Assembly: GCF_004119455.1 (NCBI RefSeq)
Contig: NZ_NRQT01000003.1
Coordinates: forward strand, 490,890 to 554,889
DNA from: Chryseobacterium sp. CH25
GTDB lineage: Bacteria; Bacteroidota; Bacteroidia; Flavobacteriales; Weeksellaceae
DNA length: 64,000 nt
Direction of reading: 5' to 3'
Shown here piece after piece: positions 25,675 through 34,402 of this stretch (its first letter is position 1; each line of letters opens with the position of its first letter). The notes beneath the pieces were generated by a model. It did no database searches. It was not told the DNA's origin and was given only the letters and a program-made list of their open reading frames with translations. The position numbers and the translations under genes are program-made.

Positions 25675-26583
25675 TTAAGGTAAATTCCAGCGTAATGAAA
25701 CCGCAGCATAGAATGTACTTGAAAACTTCGGGTCTTCTACTTTTTTGTCTTTAAAAATACTTTTGATTTTTCGTTCACTTTCGCTGAAACTTCTCACTAG
25801 GGTTGAACCACCTGTGATTCCCAGACTCAACTTATCACTGATTTTTATTTCCGGTCTGAGACCTGCGGTGATCTGTTGATAACCAAACATAATCGACTCT
25901 CCATTTTTATTTCTTTCCACAGTCATTCCGCTAAGGTTAACTACGGCTTTTAAAGTAAAGGCATCCGAGAACTGATATCCTACTTCTGCGCCTTCAGGGA
26001 AATTAATTCTGAATTTGACCTTTCCATTGGTTTTCCAGTCAAAATAGATCCACGGAAGAACCATCGGAGCCCCAAATGCAGTAGTAAGCACCGGCCCTGC
26101 TCCCAACGCAAGATTAGGATTAAAATGTCTGATAAACAAAACTCCACCCTGACCCAGCACATCATCAAAATTAACATGCTCAAGGTCTGTATAGAGACCT
26201 ACCGAAGCCATCATCATCATACTCCATTTCTTTCCCAAAGGCCGTATGTGCTGTAATCCTACCTGAGCATTCAGCATCTGATCCGGAAATAATGGTGTTT
26301 CGTAATTTTGGTGAGACATTTTCGCATAGGATCCGCTAAGCAGCATAGACCATGCTTTTACCCTGCCTGCACTGTCTTTTTTGACAGATAATGGAATACT
26401 CAGATTCAGGTTGATTCTTTTAAAATCACTTTTGGAATTGGTTTTTGTACTGTCTTCCGGACGGATATAATTAGATGCTGGAATATATTCTGTTTTAAGC
26501 TCAGCTGAAATTCCCGACTGGGCACTTACCCAATATCCTAACGGCAACAGACAGCAAAAAGCCGTCAAAAGGTTCCTTTTCAT
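25675..26583 (-). CDS. Outer-membrane beta-barrel protein, DUF6268-like
   Basis: 302 residues. Signal peptide MKRNLLTAFCCLLPLGYWVSAQ. The mature protein is a series of strands with polar turns: ISAELKTEYIPASNYI, FKRINLNLSIPLSVKK, WSMLLSGSYAKM, FRINFPEGAEVGYQF and a last strand TFYAAVSLRWNLP, which ends near the C-terminus as in outer-membrane barrels. The pattern resembles the DUF6268 family of Bacteroidetes barrels. Its promoter segment is like those of the 22184 and 23137 genes, so it may be part of the same regulon. Confidence 0.7.
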   Translation of the reverse strand: MKRNLLTAFCCLLPLGYWVSAQSGISAELKTEYIPASNYIRPEDSTKTNSKSDFKRINLNLSIPLSVKKDSAGRVKAWSMLLSGSYAKMSHQNYETPLFPDQMLNAQVGLQHIRPLGKKWSMMMMASVGLYTDLEHVNFDDVLGQGGVLFIRHFNPNLALGAGPVLTTAFGAPMVLPWIYFDWKTNGKVKFRINFPEGAEVGYQFSDAFTLKAVVNLSGMTVERNKNGESIMFGYQQITAGLRPEIKISDKLSLGITGGSTLVRSFSESERKIKSIFKDKKVEDPKFSSTFYAAVSLRWNLP

Positions 26584-26598
26584 ATTTTAAATTTTATG

Positions 26599-26689
26599 CA
26601 AAGAGAACCTTTTAACTATTTTTCACAAAAATTACTTGATTAAGTGCCCGAATACTATGACCAATAGAAACATTTGAAGGATAAACCAA
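26599..26689 (-). promoter_or_regulatory. Possible LytTR-like operator of the DUF6268-like gene
   Basis: TCTCTTTG (26606-26599) followed by GCATAAAATTTAAAAT resembles the -7 region of the 23137 gene. On the minus strand GCACTTAAT (26647-26639), TCTATTGGT (26668-26660) and TTGGTTTAT (26689-26681) are 21 bp apart and each fits about 7 of 9 positions of the LytTR consensus; the first ends 32 bp before the box. The matches are weak one by one. Confidence 0.35.
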
Positions 26690-26690
26690 C

Positions 26691-26753
26691 TGGAAGCTGA
26701 AAGTTACTGTCACACGGTTTCAATAACTCCCCTCCTCCAGCTTCCCGCTTCCT
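26691..26753. repeat. Dispersed intergenic palindrome, copy 2 (short)
   Basis: TGGAAGCTGAAAGTTACTGT (26691-26710) faces AATAACTCCCCTCCTCCAGC and TTCCCGCTTCC (26722-26753). Only about 11 bp separate the arms, so this is a compact version of the elements at 9361, 40757 and 41898. Confidence 0.65.
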
Positions 26754-26759
26754 TACTAT

Positions 26760-27968
26760 CTAAGCTACAGATTCCTGCATTACAGTCTTCTTACCTTTAA
26801 ATATCTGATATCCAAACCATACAGCAACCAAAGCCATTCCTGCGCGGGTTACTACCATCGGTAAAATAGAGTCTGCTTCTAAAAGACCTAATACTCCTGA
26901 CATTAAAAAGGTTACCATCAGCTGCATGAATCCCAACAGTGCTGCTGCAGTACCTCTTCCCTCTTTAAAAGGTGATAGAGCATGTGCTGAGGTAAGAGGA
27001 AACAAAATTCCGATAGCCAGCAAGGATAAATACAACATCCCTATTTCCAATATCATAGAAAGGTTTCCTGCTGCTATAAAAATGTGAAGAGTACATACAA
27101 CCAGCAGTATTAAAGTGGCTGAAAATAAAAGCGTTGAATTACTTATCCTTTTAATTAATCTGGGGGTAATATAAGCTGCTGTAATTAAAGCTAATGAATT
27201 GAATGCGAATATAAAACTGAAGGTCTCACTGGAAAACCCATGAATTTCCATAAATAAGAACGGAGCATTTGAAATGTAAATAATCAAAGAGGCAAATGCA
27301 ATACTTCCAACCATTGTACTGTTAATAAATTCTTTGTTGGAAATAATCATTTTCAGCTGCTCCTTTAACCCTTTTTCATCAGTGGTTACATTATCCGGCT
27401 CGCTGATTCTTGCATTAGTTTCCGGAACATATTTGTATACCATAAAAAATGTAATCAGTCCCATAATACATAGAAAAGCGAATGAACTGTTCCAGCCCCA
27501 ATATTTCAGAAATACACTTCCCATCAAAGGAGCTACGATAGGTGCAATACCACTGATCTGAGATTGTTGTGCAAAAATAGTTACAGACTTCTGTTTATCA
27601 TAAAGATCAATAATAATGGCTCTACCAATCACAATTCCTGCACTTCCTCCAAATGCCTGTAAGAAGCGCATTGCCCATAAGACGTAAATATCTGAGGTAA
27701 AATAGATGGCCGTTGCTCCTATAATAAAAAGGAGAAGCCCACAATACAGCATAGGTTTACGACCTGTTTTGTCTGATAAAGGCCCCCATAATAATTGTCC
27801 GAAAGCAAATCCGGCAAAGAAAACAGAAATAGAAATCTGGATATGCCCGATATCTGTTTTAAAAATTTCAGCCATGTTTGGGAAAGCAGGAAGATAAAGA
27901 TCTATACTTAAGGATTCTAACGTGTTGAGCAGTGCCAGAATAAACACTACAATACCTAACTTCTTCAT
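26760..27968 (-). CDS. MFS multidrug transporter, Bcr/CflA family
   Basis: 402 residues from MKKLGIVVFILALL; a longer frame from 28103 adds 45 residues without family likeness. Twelve membrane helices are expected. Family motifs: TLESLSIDLYLPAFPNMAE after TM1, GQLLWGPLSDKTGRKP (motif A) between TM2 and TM3, RFLQAFGGSAGIVIGRAIIIDLY (motif in TM4) and APLMGSVFLKYWGW (motif C-like, antiporters). It is a proton-coupled drug exporter in the inner membrane. Upstream and divergent in function is an AraC regulator on the same strand, which might control it. Confidence 0.93.
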   Translation of the reverse strand: MKKLGIVVFILALLNTLESLSIDLYLPAFPNMAEIFKTDIGHIQISISVFFAGFAFGQLLWGPLSDKTGRKPMLYCGLLLFIIGATAIYFTSDIYVLWAMRFLQAFGGSAGIVIGRAIIIDLYDKQKSVTIFAQQSQISGIAPIVAPLMGSVFLKYWGWNSSFAFLCIMGLITFFMVYKYVPETNARISEPDNVTTDEKGLKEQLKMIISNKEFINSTMVGSIAFASLIIYISNAPFLFMEIHGFSSETFSFIFAFNSLALITAAYITPRLIKRISNSTLLFSATLILLVVCTLHIFIAAGNLSMILEIGMLYLSLLAIGILFPLTSAHALSPFKEGRGTAAALLGFMQLMVTFLMSGVLGLLEADSILPMVVTRAGMALVAVWFGYQIFKGKKTVMQESVA

Positions 27969-28144
27969 AAATTGTAAGCCTTCACAGGCGGTTTTTTTCA
28001 GGGTGCAAAATTGCCTTAAAAAGCAAAAGATTACAATAAAAGAATTGAAGGAAGTATAGGACAAACTGAAGATTAAAATATAAAAACAATTGAAAACACT
28101 CAATTTAAACCTGCATTAATTGTAAATATTGAGGATTATGTTTT

Positions 28145-28959
28145 TTAATTATTCTTAAAGCTGTCAGGGTTTTGACCGGTATATTTCTTGAAAAACCTTG
28201 AAAAATATGAAGCATCATTAAAACCTAGCTTAAAAGCAATCTCTTTTACCGTGAGTGCTCCAAAGCTGAGCTCCCTTTTAGCTTCCAGAATAAGACGCTG
28301 AGAAATCATTTTTTTACCGTTGTTCCTCTCAGAAGACGTACAATATCATTAAGATGATGGGTGCTTATCTTTAATTTTTCAGCATAAAAGCTTGTTTCTT
28401 TATGGGTAATATAGTGTTTTTCAATAAGCTCTACCAGATCATGGATACGTTGGCGGTCATTCAATAAAGGTTCCTGAGGTTTAATCTGTTCTCCAATGAT
28501 GATGCAGAATGCTTTCAGATAAGCCTTTAAGAGTTCTGTTCTTGACTCACCTTTATACTCCTGCTCAATTAATGCTATAAGCGTACTGCAGGTTTTTTCA
28601 TTTTTAGGATCTAAGAAAAAAGGAAGCTGACCGCCGGTTAGTACAGATTCAATAGTACATGCTTCGTTGAAAATTTCCCGGCTTATGGCCATTGCATATC
28701 CTTCTTCTCCTTCTACCTTCATATTGAATGCCTGTCCCGGTGCAATGATACAGATTTGATTGTTTTCAAGTTTATAGCTTTCAAAATCCAGTTCCAGATG
28801 GCTTTTTTCATACACTTCCCTGAACCAGATAATTTCAAAAAAATTATGCCGGTGTACATCATGGAAATTCTCCGGACCTGCCGCACTCAGGGTACTCATC
28901 TGAAATTCTTCAGAAGTAAGGTGGTGCATCGGTATTTCTTTCTCTGGTATATTCATCAC
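28145..28959 (-). pseudogene. AraC-family regulator, interrupted by a frameshift
   Basis: The frame from 28959 encodes a cupin-like N-terminal domain (FHDVHRHNFFEIIWFREV, ICIIAPGQAFNM) and the first helix-turn-helix (YAEKLKISTHHLNDIVRLL), then stops at 28306 after TTVKK. One more T in the plus-strand T7 run (28309-28315) joins the frame MISQRLILEAKRELSFG ... LTVKEIAFKLGFNDASYFSRFFKKYTG that ends at 28145, giving the standard two-HTH AraC domain (total about 271 residues). As written the DNA-binding domain is cut in half. The neighbouring MFS exporter is the obvious candidate target. Confidence 0.85.
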
Positions 28960-28989
28960 TGTATTTAAAAAATAGTTACATCACAAACA

Positions 28990-29020
28990 AAAACCACAGC
29001 AAAAAAAGTGCTGCGGTTTT
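28990..29020 (-). terminator. Rho-independent terminator of thiL
   Basis: AAAACCACAGCA (28990-29001) / TGCTGCGGTTTT (29009-29020) with one mismatch; minus-strand T tail beyond. Confidence 0.8.
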
Positions 29021-29047
29021 CTACAATATTTAAAATTAAATAAAATT

Positions 29048-30109
29048 TTATCCGTTTTGGCTCCCTAAAAAGGCATCCCATCCCTGAGCAGTAAGAGCAA
29101 CTAACTGGTTAGATCCTCTCGCTACCATAAAGTTTCCTTCCTCTTTTTCAACAGCATGCCCTATAATGGTAAAATCCGGATGGTTTTTCATTTTATCAAA
29201 ATCATTTGGTGAAATGGTGAACAGTAATTCATAATCTTCACCACCGCTTAAAGCTGTCATTACCGGGTTTAAGTTCATTTCATCTGCAGTAGAAATAGTA
29301 AGATTGTCCATAGGTACTTTTTCTTCATACAGTCTGAATCCTACTTTAGACTGGTCAGATAGATGTAGAATTTCAGAAGCCAGACCATCTGAAATATCAA
29401 TCATAGAAGTTGGTTTAATATCCAATTCTTCCAGAATCTTTTTAACGTCTGTTCTTGCTTCAGGTTTCAGCTGTCTTTCCAGGATATAGTCGTAACCTTC
29501 CATCTCAGGCTGCATATTCGGATTCGCAAGATAAACTGCATGTTCTCTTTCAAGCACCTGAAGTCCCATGTATGCTCCCCCTAAATCTCCTGTTACCACA
29601 AGAAGATCATTAGGTTTTGCACCACTTCTCTTGACAATATTTTCATCAGCTTCAATTCCTACAGCTGTAATACTCATCACTAATCCTGAGTTAGAACTTG
29701 TAGTATCTCCTCCAATCAAATCTACTTTATATCGGGTACATGCTGCCTGAATTCCTGCATAGATTTCTTCCAGTGCTTCTACCGGAAAACGGTTGGAAAC
29801 AGCCAAAGAAACTAAAATCTGTGTAGGAACAGCATTCATAGCAGCAATATCACTTAGGTTAACTACCACTGCTTTATAGCCTAAATGCTTCAACGGAACA
29901 TACCCTAAATTAAAGTGTACTCCTTCCGCTAACACATCAGTTGTAAGAACTACTTTTTTATTGCCAGGATTAACCACTGCCGCATCATCTCCTACCCCAA
30001 GCTCCGAAGATTCATTGGATAGTGGAAAATGCTCTGTTAAATGCTTAATCAGACCGAATTCTCCTAGTTTTGAAATGGGCGTCAGCTCCTGTGATTTATC
30101 TTCAAACAT
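29048..30109 (-). CDS. thiL: Thiamine-monophosphate kinase
   Basis: 353 residues from MFEDKSQELTPISKLGEFGL. PurM/SelD-type fold with the ThiL motifs ELGVGDDAAVV, LTTDVLAEGVHFN, VVNLSDIAAMNAVPTQI, IGGDTTSSNSG, VVTGDLGGAYMGLQ, SMIDISDGLASEILHL and LSGGEDYELLFT. It phosphorylates thiamine monophosphate to the active cofactor thiamine diphosphate in the cytoplasm. No thi-box riboswitch or other thiamine genes are next to it. A thioesterase gene lies 83 bp upstream on the same strand. Confidence 0.95.
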   Translation of the reverse strand: MFEDKSQELTPISKLGEFGLIKHLTEHFPLSNESSELGVGDDAAVVNPGNKKVVLTTDVLAEGVHFNLGYVPLKHLGYKAVVVNLSDIAAMNAVPTQILVSLAVSNRFPVEALEEIYAGIQAACTRYKVDLIGGDTTSSNSGLVMSITAVGIEADENIVKRSGAKPNDLLVVTGDLGGAYMGLQVLEREHAVYLANPNMQPEMEGYDYILERQLKPEARTDVKKILEELDIKPTSMIDISDGLASEILHLSDQSKVGFRLYEEKVPMDNLTISTADEMNLNPVMTALSGGEDYELLFTISPNDFDKMKNHPDFTIIGHAVEKEEGNFMVARGSNQLVALTAQGWDAFLGSQNG

Positions 30110-30192
30110 AAAATTTCTTTTTTGTACAGTGTTCAATATAAAACGTAATATGGCTCTGCAGCCAGTTATAACATTAAACCTTGAACTTTAAA

Positions 30193-30687
30193 TTACTTTG
30201 TAAATTCTGCCGGATCAATATTATGCGGGTGAAAAGGAAGCTTTTTGAAGTCTTCTTTGGATAACACCACTGTTTCCGGGGTTTTGTATTTATTCATTGC
30301 TTCCACTACATCATCTGGCGGAGTGGTCATTTTTCTCAGCATCATATCAATCCATACTCCTGTTGCTTCTGCAGTTGCACAGTGCATCCCATCCGGTGTA
30401 TAGAATTTATGAACGAAGCGGTAGATAGAAGAATCATCAGAACATCCGTCAATTTCTACACTTACAATCACCGTTTGGTCCGCATAGATCTCCTTAAAGA
30501 AAGAATATCTTTCGTGCAGAATAACAGGACCAATTCCCCATCTGCTTAATTGGGTTACCCCCATTTTTTCTTTAGTCATAAAAGCCATTCTGGCTTGTGC
30601 ACAGTATTGTACATAGGATGAATTAGCTAAATGTTTGTTGGCATCAAGATCGCTCCAACGCACTTCAAATTTATGGTAGAAAATCAT
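30193..30687 (-). CDS. Acyl-CoA thioesterase, hotdog fold
   Basis: 164 residues from MIFYHKFEVRWSDLDANKH. The motif VRWSDLDANKHLANSSYV is the active-site region of 4-hydroxybenzoyl-CoA-type thioesterases, and RFVHKFYTPDGMHCATAEATGVWID follows as the central strands of the hotdog fold. It should hydrolyse acyl-CoA or an aromatic CoA ester; the substrate is open. The longer frame from 30729 would begin upstream of the -7 box at 30734-30727, so the shorter start is used. Confidence 0.85.
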   Translation of the reverse strand: MIFYHKFEVRWSDLDANKHLANSSYVQYCAQARMAFMTKEKMGVTQLSRWGIGPVILHERYSFFKEIYADQTVIVSVEIDGCSDDSSIYRFVHKFYTPDGMHCATAEATGVWIDMMLRKMTTPPDDVVEAMNKYKTPETVVLSKEDFKKLPFHPHNIDPAEFTK

Positions 30688-30726
30688 ACTGAAATCGTTT
30701 TTGGTATAATAAAAAATTATAATCTT

Positions 30727-30734
30727 CAAAAATA
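30727..30734 (-). promoter_or_regulatory. -7 box TATTTTTG of the thioesterase gene
   Basis: Perfect TAnnTTTG match on the minus strand, about 39 bp before the chosen start at 30687. Confidence 0.55.
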
Positions 30735-30761
30735 CTCAAATAAGATGGTTTATAAAAATTG

Positions 30762-30769
30762 TACTTTTG
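30762..30769 (+). promoter_or_regulatory. -7 box TACTTTTG of the flavoprotein gene
   Basis: Perfect TAnnTTTG match on the plus strand, 33 bp before the ATG at 30803; divergent from the thioesterase promoter. Confidence 0.55.
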
Positions 30770-30802
30770 AAAAAATAATCTTCAGCATAGGATTACACAT
30801 AC

Positions 30803-32005
30803 ATGAAACAGATCATTATTATCGGAGGTGGTGCTGCAGGCTTTTTCTGTGCATCCAACCTTGACGAAAAGAAATATAAAATTACGATACTAGAACAGAA
30901 CTCGGATGTCCTTCAGAAAGTTAAGATTTCCGGAGGTGGGCGATGCAATGTTACCCACGCCTGCTTTGATCCAAGAGAACTGGTACAATTTTACCCTCGT
31001 GGAAACAAAGAGTTATTAAGTGTCTTCACCAAATTTCAGCCGGGAGACACTATGGAATGGTTTGATCAGCGAAATGTTCCTTTGAAAATAGAAAATGACA
31101 ACAGAACTTTCCCTGAAAGCAATTCTTCACAAACCATTATCAATACTTTTTTGAATGAAGTTCAGAAGAAAAATGTTCTGGTACAAACAAAATGCAGCGT
31201 AAAAGAGATTGAAAAACAGGATGAAAAATACGTTGTAAAAACCAATTCCGGAGATTTTGAGACAGATTATATCGTATATACTACCGGAAGTTCACCAAAA
31301 TCTTTAAAAATTGTTGAAAATCTGGGACACAAGATTGTAGACCTTGTTCCTTCTCTTTTTACCTTCAACATTAAAGATGAGCTTTTAAAAGATCTACCGG
31401 GAACCAGTTTTGAAAATGCAGGAATTTCGATTCCTAAATTAAAAACTGAGGAAAGCGGGCCACTATTGATTACCCATTGGGGGCTTTCCGGACCTGCTGT
31501 CCTGAAAATTTCAGCATGGGAAGCGATAAGTCTTGCTAAACTTAAGTACAACTTTGAAATTGAGGTTAATTTTGTGTCTGTAGATATAGAAGATGCAGAA
31601 GAAATGTTCCAAAGCTTCAAACAAAGCAACCCTAAAAAGACGATTGGACAATCAAAAATCTTTGATATTACGAACAGATTCTGGCAAAAAATCCTGGAGA
31701 TTTCAAAAGTAGACCTCAACAAGCAGGTTGCCAATATTTCAGGAAAAGAGATGCAGAAAATTCTGGAGAACCTTTGCAAAAAGAAATTTCAGGTGACCGG
31801 AAAATCAACCTTTAAAGATGAATTTGTAACAGCCGGAGGTGTTGATTTAAAAGAAATTAACTTCAAAAATATGTCTTCAAAATTGCTGCCTAATTTCTAT
31901 ATTGCCGGAGAAGTTTTAAATATAGATGCGGTGACAGGTGGTTTCAATTTTCAGGCATGCTGGAGCGAAGGCTGGCTGATTGCACAGGATTTGAATCTTC
32001 TATAA
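30803..32005 (+). CDS. FAD-dependent oxidoreductase, HI0933/BaiN family
   Basis: 400 residues. An N-terminal FAD-binding Rossmann motif (MKQIIIIGGGAAGFFCASNL), the family motif KISGGGRCNVTHA, and the C-terminal signature AGEVLNIDAVTGGFNFQACWSEGW with the preceding TAGGVDLKEINF identify the HI0933-like flavoproteins. They are assumed NAD(P)H-linked reductases of unsaturated substrates, but their physiological role is mostly unknown. Located in the cytoplasm. The hydrolase gene follows after 18 bp and is probably co-transcribed. Confidence 0.92.
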   Translation: MKQIIIIGGGAAGFFCASNLDEKKYKITILEQNSDVLQKVKISGGGRCNVTHACFDPRELVQFYPRGNKELLSVFTKFQPGDTMEWFDQRNVPLKIENDNRTFPESNSSQTIINTFLNEVQKKNVLVQTKCSVKEIEKQDEKYVVKTNSGDFETDYIVYTTGSSPKSLKIVENLGHKIVDLVPSLFTFNIKDELLKDLPGTSFENAGISIPKLKTEESGPLLITHWGLSGPAVLKISAWEAISLAKLKYNFEIEVNFVSVDIEDAEEMFQSFKQSNPKKTIGQSKIFDITNRFWQKILEISKVDLNKQVANISGKEMQKILENLCKKKFQVTGKSTFKDEFVTAGGVDLKEINFKNMSSKLLPNFYIAGEVLNIDAVTGGFNFQACWSEGWLIAQDLNLL

Positions 32006-32023
32006 AAACTAAAAAACTAATAC

Positions 32024-33324
32024 ATGAAAAAACACATTTGCTTTTTATTTCTATTCTGGTTGTTTTTAGGACACAGCCAAAGCAGAACTATCGTTTCTGA
32101 CTGGACAGCTTTTACCCAGGCAGTAAATATTGAGAATAAACAAAACTGGAACTTCAGAGTAACAGCAAAAATCCGAAAAGATAATCAGGATAATGGATCT
32201 AACGCCAGTTTATGGTGCAGGATAGACAATAAGGATAAATCTACAGGCTTTTTTGAAAATCAGTACTATACAAAGCAGGCAACCAACGAGTGGAAAACCT
32301 ATGAAATAAAAGGAAAGGTAAGTGCTTCTGCACAAACAATAAACATCGGGGCTTTTGCACAAAATAACGGAAATTTTTATTTTGATGACTTTAAGTTGGA
32401 AGTTAATGATGGCAAATCAAAAAAATGGCTTGAAATTCCTTTGGAAAATTCAGGATTTGAAGAAGAAATAACCGGCTCCAGTCCTTGGTTTGAAGGGATT
32501 CATTCTCAAAAGAAAACTCATGTAAAACATTTTGCCATTTCAACATCAGATATTCAACCCTTTAGCGGCAAAAAATCTTTACTCATCAAAGGAGAAAATC
32601 TGATTGGTACTATGCCTGAGGGTAAATTTATGGACGTTAACGGCATCAAATTATATTACGAAATATATGGAGAGGGAGAACCTGTACTGATGCTTCATGG
32701 TAACGGACAGTCCATCAGTGCTTTCATGAATCAGAAGGATACTTTTGCAAAAAATACAAGGTTATTTTAGTAGACTGCCGCGAAAGAGGCAAATCTACCT
32801 ATGATAAAACCAAAGAGCTTACTTTTGATATTCAGACTGAAGACTTAAAACAGTTTTTAGATAAATTAAACATCAAAAAGGTAAAAATCCTGGGCTGGAG
32901 TGATGGCGGAATTCTTGCTTTATCAATGGCTATGAAACATCCTCAGTTGGTAGATAAAATTGCCTGTTCAGGGGCTAATATCTTTCCTGAAGGACAAAAA
33001 GATGAAGAGGTTAAATATTTGAGAGAGGCCGTAGAAAAGCTGTCTAAGGATAATAAAGATCATAAAAATGATGTATCTCTGGACCTCCTCAATCTTGATC
33101 TGAAATATCCCAACTGGACCTTTGAAGAGCTTAAAAAAATTGAATGTCCTTCATTAATTATTGCGGGAGATAAAGATATTATCAAAATAGAACACACGGT
33201 AAAAATGGCAGAGTCAATACCTAAAGGGCAATTAGCTATTATTCCTAACGCCAGTCATTTTGTTCCTGAAGAAAAACCTGAATTATTCAATGAATTGGTC
33301 ATTGATTTTTTTGAAAATAAATAA
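32024..33324 (+). pseudogene. Alpha/beta hydrolase with N-terminal binding module, interrupted by a frameshift
   Basis: Signal peptide (FLFWLFLGHSQS), then about 180 residues of a beta-sandwich, carbohydrate-binding-like module (NKQNWNFRVTAKIRKDNQDN, WKTYEIKGKVSASAQTIN, FYFDDFKLEVND). An alpha/beta hydrolase domain starts at MDVNGIKLYYEIYGEGEPVLMLHGNG. The frame stops at 32770. One more A in the A6 run 32749-32754 gives FAKKYKVILVDCRERGKSTY and joins the frame with the nucleophile elbow LGWSDGGILAL, the acidic residue in IIAGDKDIIKIE and the final His in IPNASHFVPEEKP, ending at 33324. All catalytic elements are present, so the enzyme is probably intact in the cell. Confidence 0.85.
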
Positions 33325-33343
33325 GCTTTTTAGAAGCATACCT

Positions 33344-33757
33344 ATGAAAAAAATAATATTTCTACTATTTACACTTGGGTTCACATTATGTTTTTCCCAG
33401 ACACAGACAGCTGAAGTTCCGCCTAATCAAGACTCTACTGCGGAAAGTAAAACCCCAAAAACAGTTACACCAGCAGAATACCCTGGCGGAATCCCCGCAT
33501 TCATGCAGGATGTCTCCAAAGCCATTAAGATTAGCCGAGTAAAAGGAGCCAAGGGACAGGTGCGGTCTAAGGCTAAATTTTCTGTAGGACCCAATGGGGT
33601 AATAGACCAGGTTATGGTAACAGGAACCAATCCGGACCTTAATAGTGAAGTAGAACGGGTATTGAAGACTATGAAGACCAAATGGACTCCTGGAAAAATT
33701 GATGGAGAACCTGGATCGATTTGGTATGCCGTTCCCGTCGTCATCAATTTTGATTAA
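33344..33757 (+). CDS. Secreted protein with TonB C-terminal-like domain
   Basis: 137 residues from MKKIIFLLFTLGFTLCFSQ, a signal peptide. The reading frame is open further upstream to 33260 but that part overlaps the hydrolase gene. The mature protein is a single TonB-C-like domain: YPGGIPAFMQDVSKAIKI, GQVRSKAKFSVGPNGVIDQV, EVERVLKTMKTKWTPGKIDG and WYAVPVVINF. The YPGG and W-P-G motifs are typical of these small Bacteroidetes proteins. It lacks a membrane anchor, so the role is unknown. It follows the hydrolase by 19 bp and precedes a membrane protein by 6 bp. Confidence 0.78.
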   Translation: MKKIIFLLFTLGFTLCFSQTQTAEVPPNQDSTAESKTPKTVTPAEYPGGIPAFMQDVSKAIKISRVKGAKGQVRSKAKFSVGPNGVIDQVMVTGTNPDLNSEVERVLKTMKTKWTPGKIDGEPGSIWYAVPVVINFD

Positions 33758-33763
33758 CTAAAA

Positions 33764-34402
33764 ATGCTTTCAGCCAAAAGAAATACCGCAATTTTCTTCA
33801 AAGTCCTTCTTATCTTAGGATTTGTGTATTTCTTTTGGCTGATGTTTTCCATTACCCTGGAGTATATTCCTATAAATCCCAATGTCAGTTTCCTGATGAT
33901 TAAACAGACTGAGGTGGAACAGAGACCGGAATATCTTTACTTTTTCTACACTCATGTGTACACTAGCATTTTAGTCCTTCTTTCAGGGTTTCTAGCTATC
34001 ATAAGGAAAGATTTTGGACTGAAAAACCTCCACAGAAATATGGGAAAAGTATACATTTTCCTCATTTTACTTTTGGCTGCACCTTCAGGAATCTATATGG
34101 GATTTTTTGCTAATGGCGGGCTTTTTTCAAAAATTTCATTTGTTATACTTGGCTTTTCATGGTGGTTTTCCACTTTTAAAGCGTATCAGCTAGCCAGACA
34201 GAAAAAGTTTAAAGAACACAAGCAATGGATGTGGCGAAGCTTCGCTTTTACATTATCAGCCATCACGTTACGAATGTGGAAGGTTATTATTGTATATTTA
34301 TTCCAACCTAACCCCATGGATGTTTACCAGATCATTGCATGGCTGGGCTGGATTCCCAATATCCTTTTGATTGAATACTTAATAACAAAAAAACAGATAT
34401 GA
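33764..34402 (+). CDS. DUF2306-like integral membrane protein
   Basis: 212 residues with about six membrane helices, e.g. VLLILGFVYFFWLMFSITL, YTSILVLLSGFLAII and ISFVILGFSWWFSTFKAY. Conserved polar residues in the membrane part include the HRNMGKVYIF and HKQWMWRSFAFTLSAITLR segments, which resemble DUF2306 proteins (ligand histidines suggest heme or metal binding, not shown). Its stop overlaps the next start by 4 bp. Function unknown. Confidence 0.75.
   Translation: MLSAKRNTAIFFKVLLILGFVYFFWLMFSITLEYIPINPNVSFLMIKQTEVEQRPEYLYFFYTHVYTSILVLLSGFLAIIRKDFGLKNLHRNMGKVYIFLILLLAAPSGIYMGFFANGGLFSKISFVILGFSWWFSTFKAYQLARQKKFKEHKQWMWRSFAFTLSAITLRMWKVIIVYLFQPNPMDVYQIIAWLGWIPNILLIEYLITKKQI

Noticed and set aside
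29048..30192. TPP riboswitch near thiL
   Set aside because: No thi-box-like conserved segments are present upstream of 30109.
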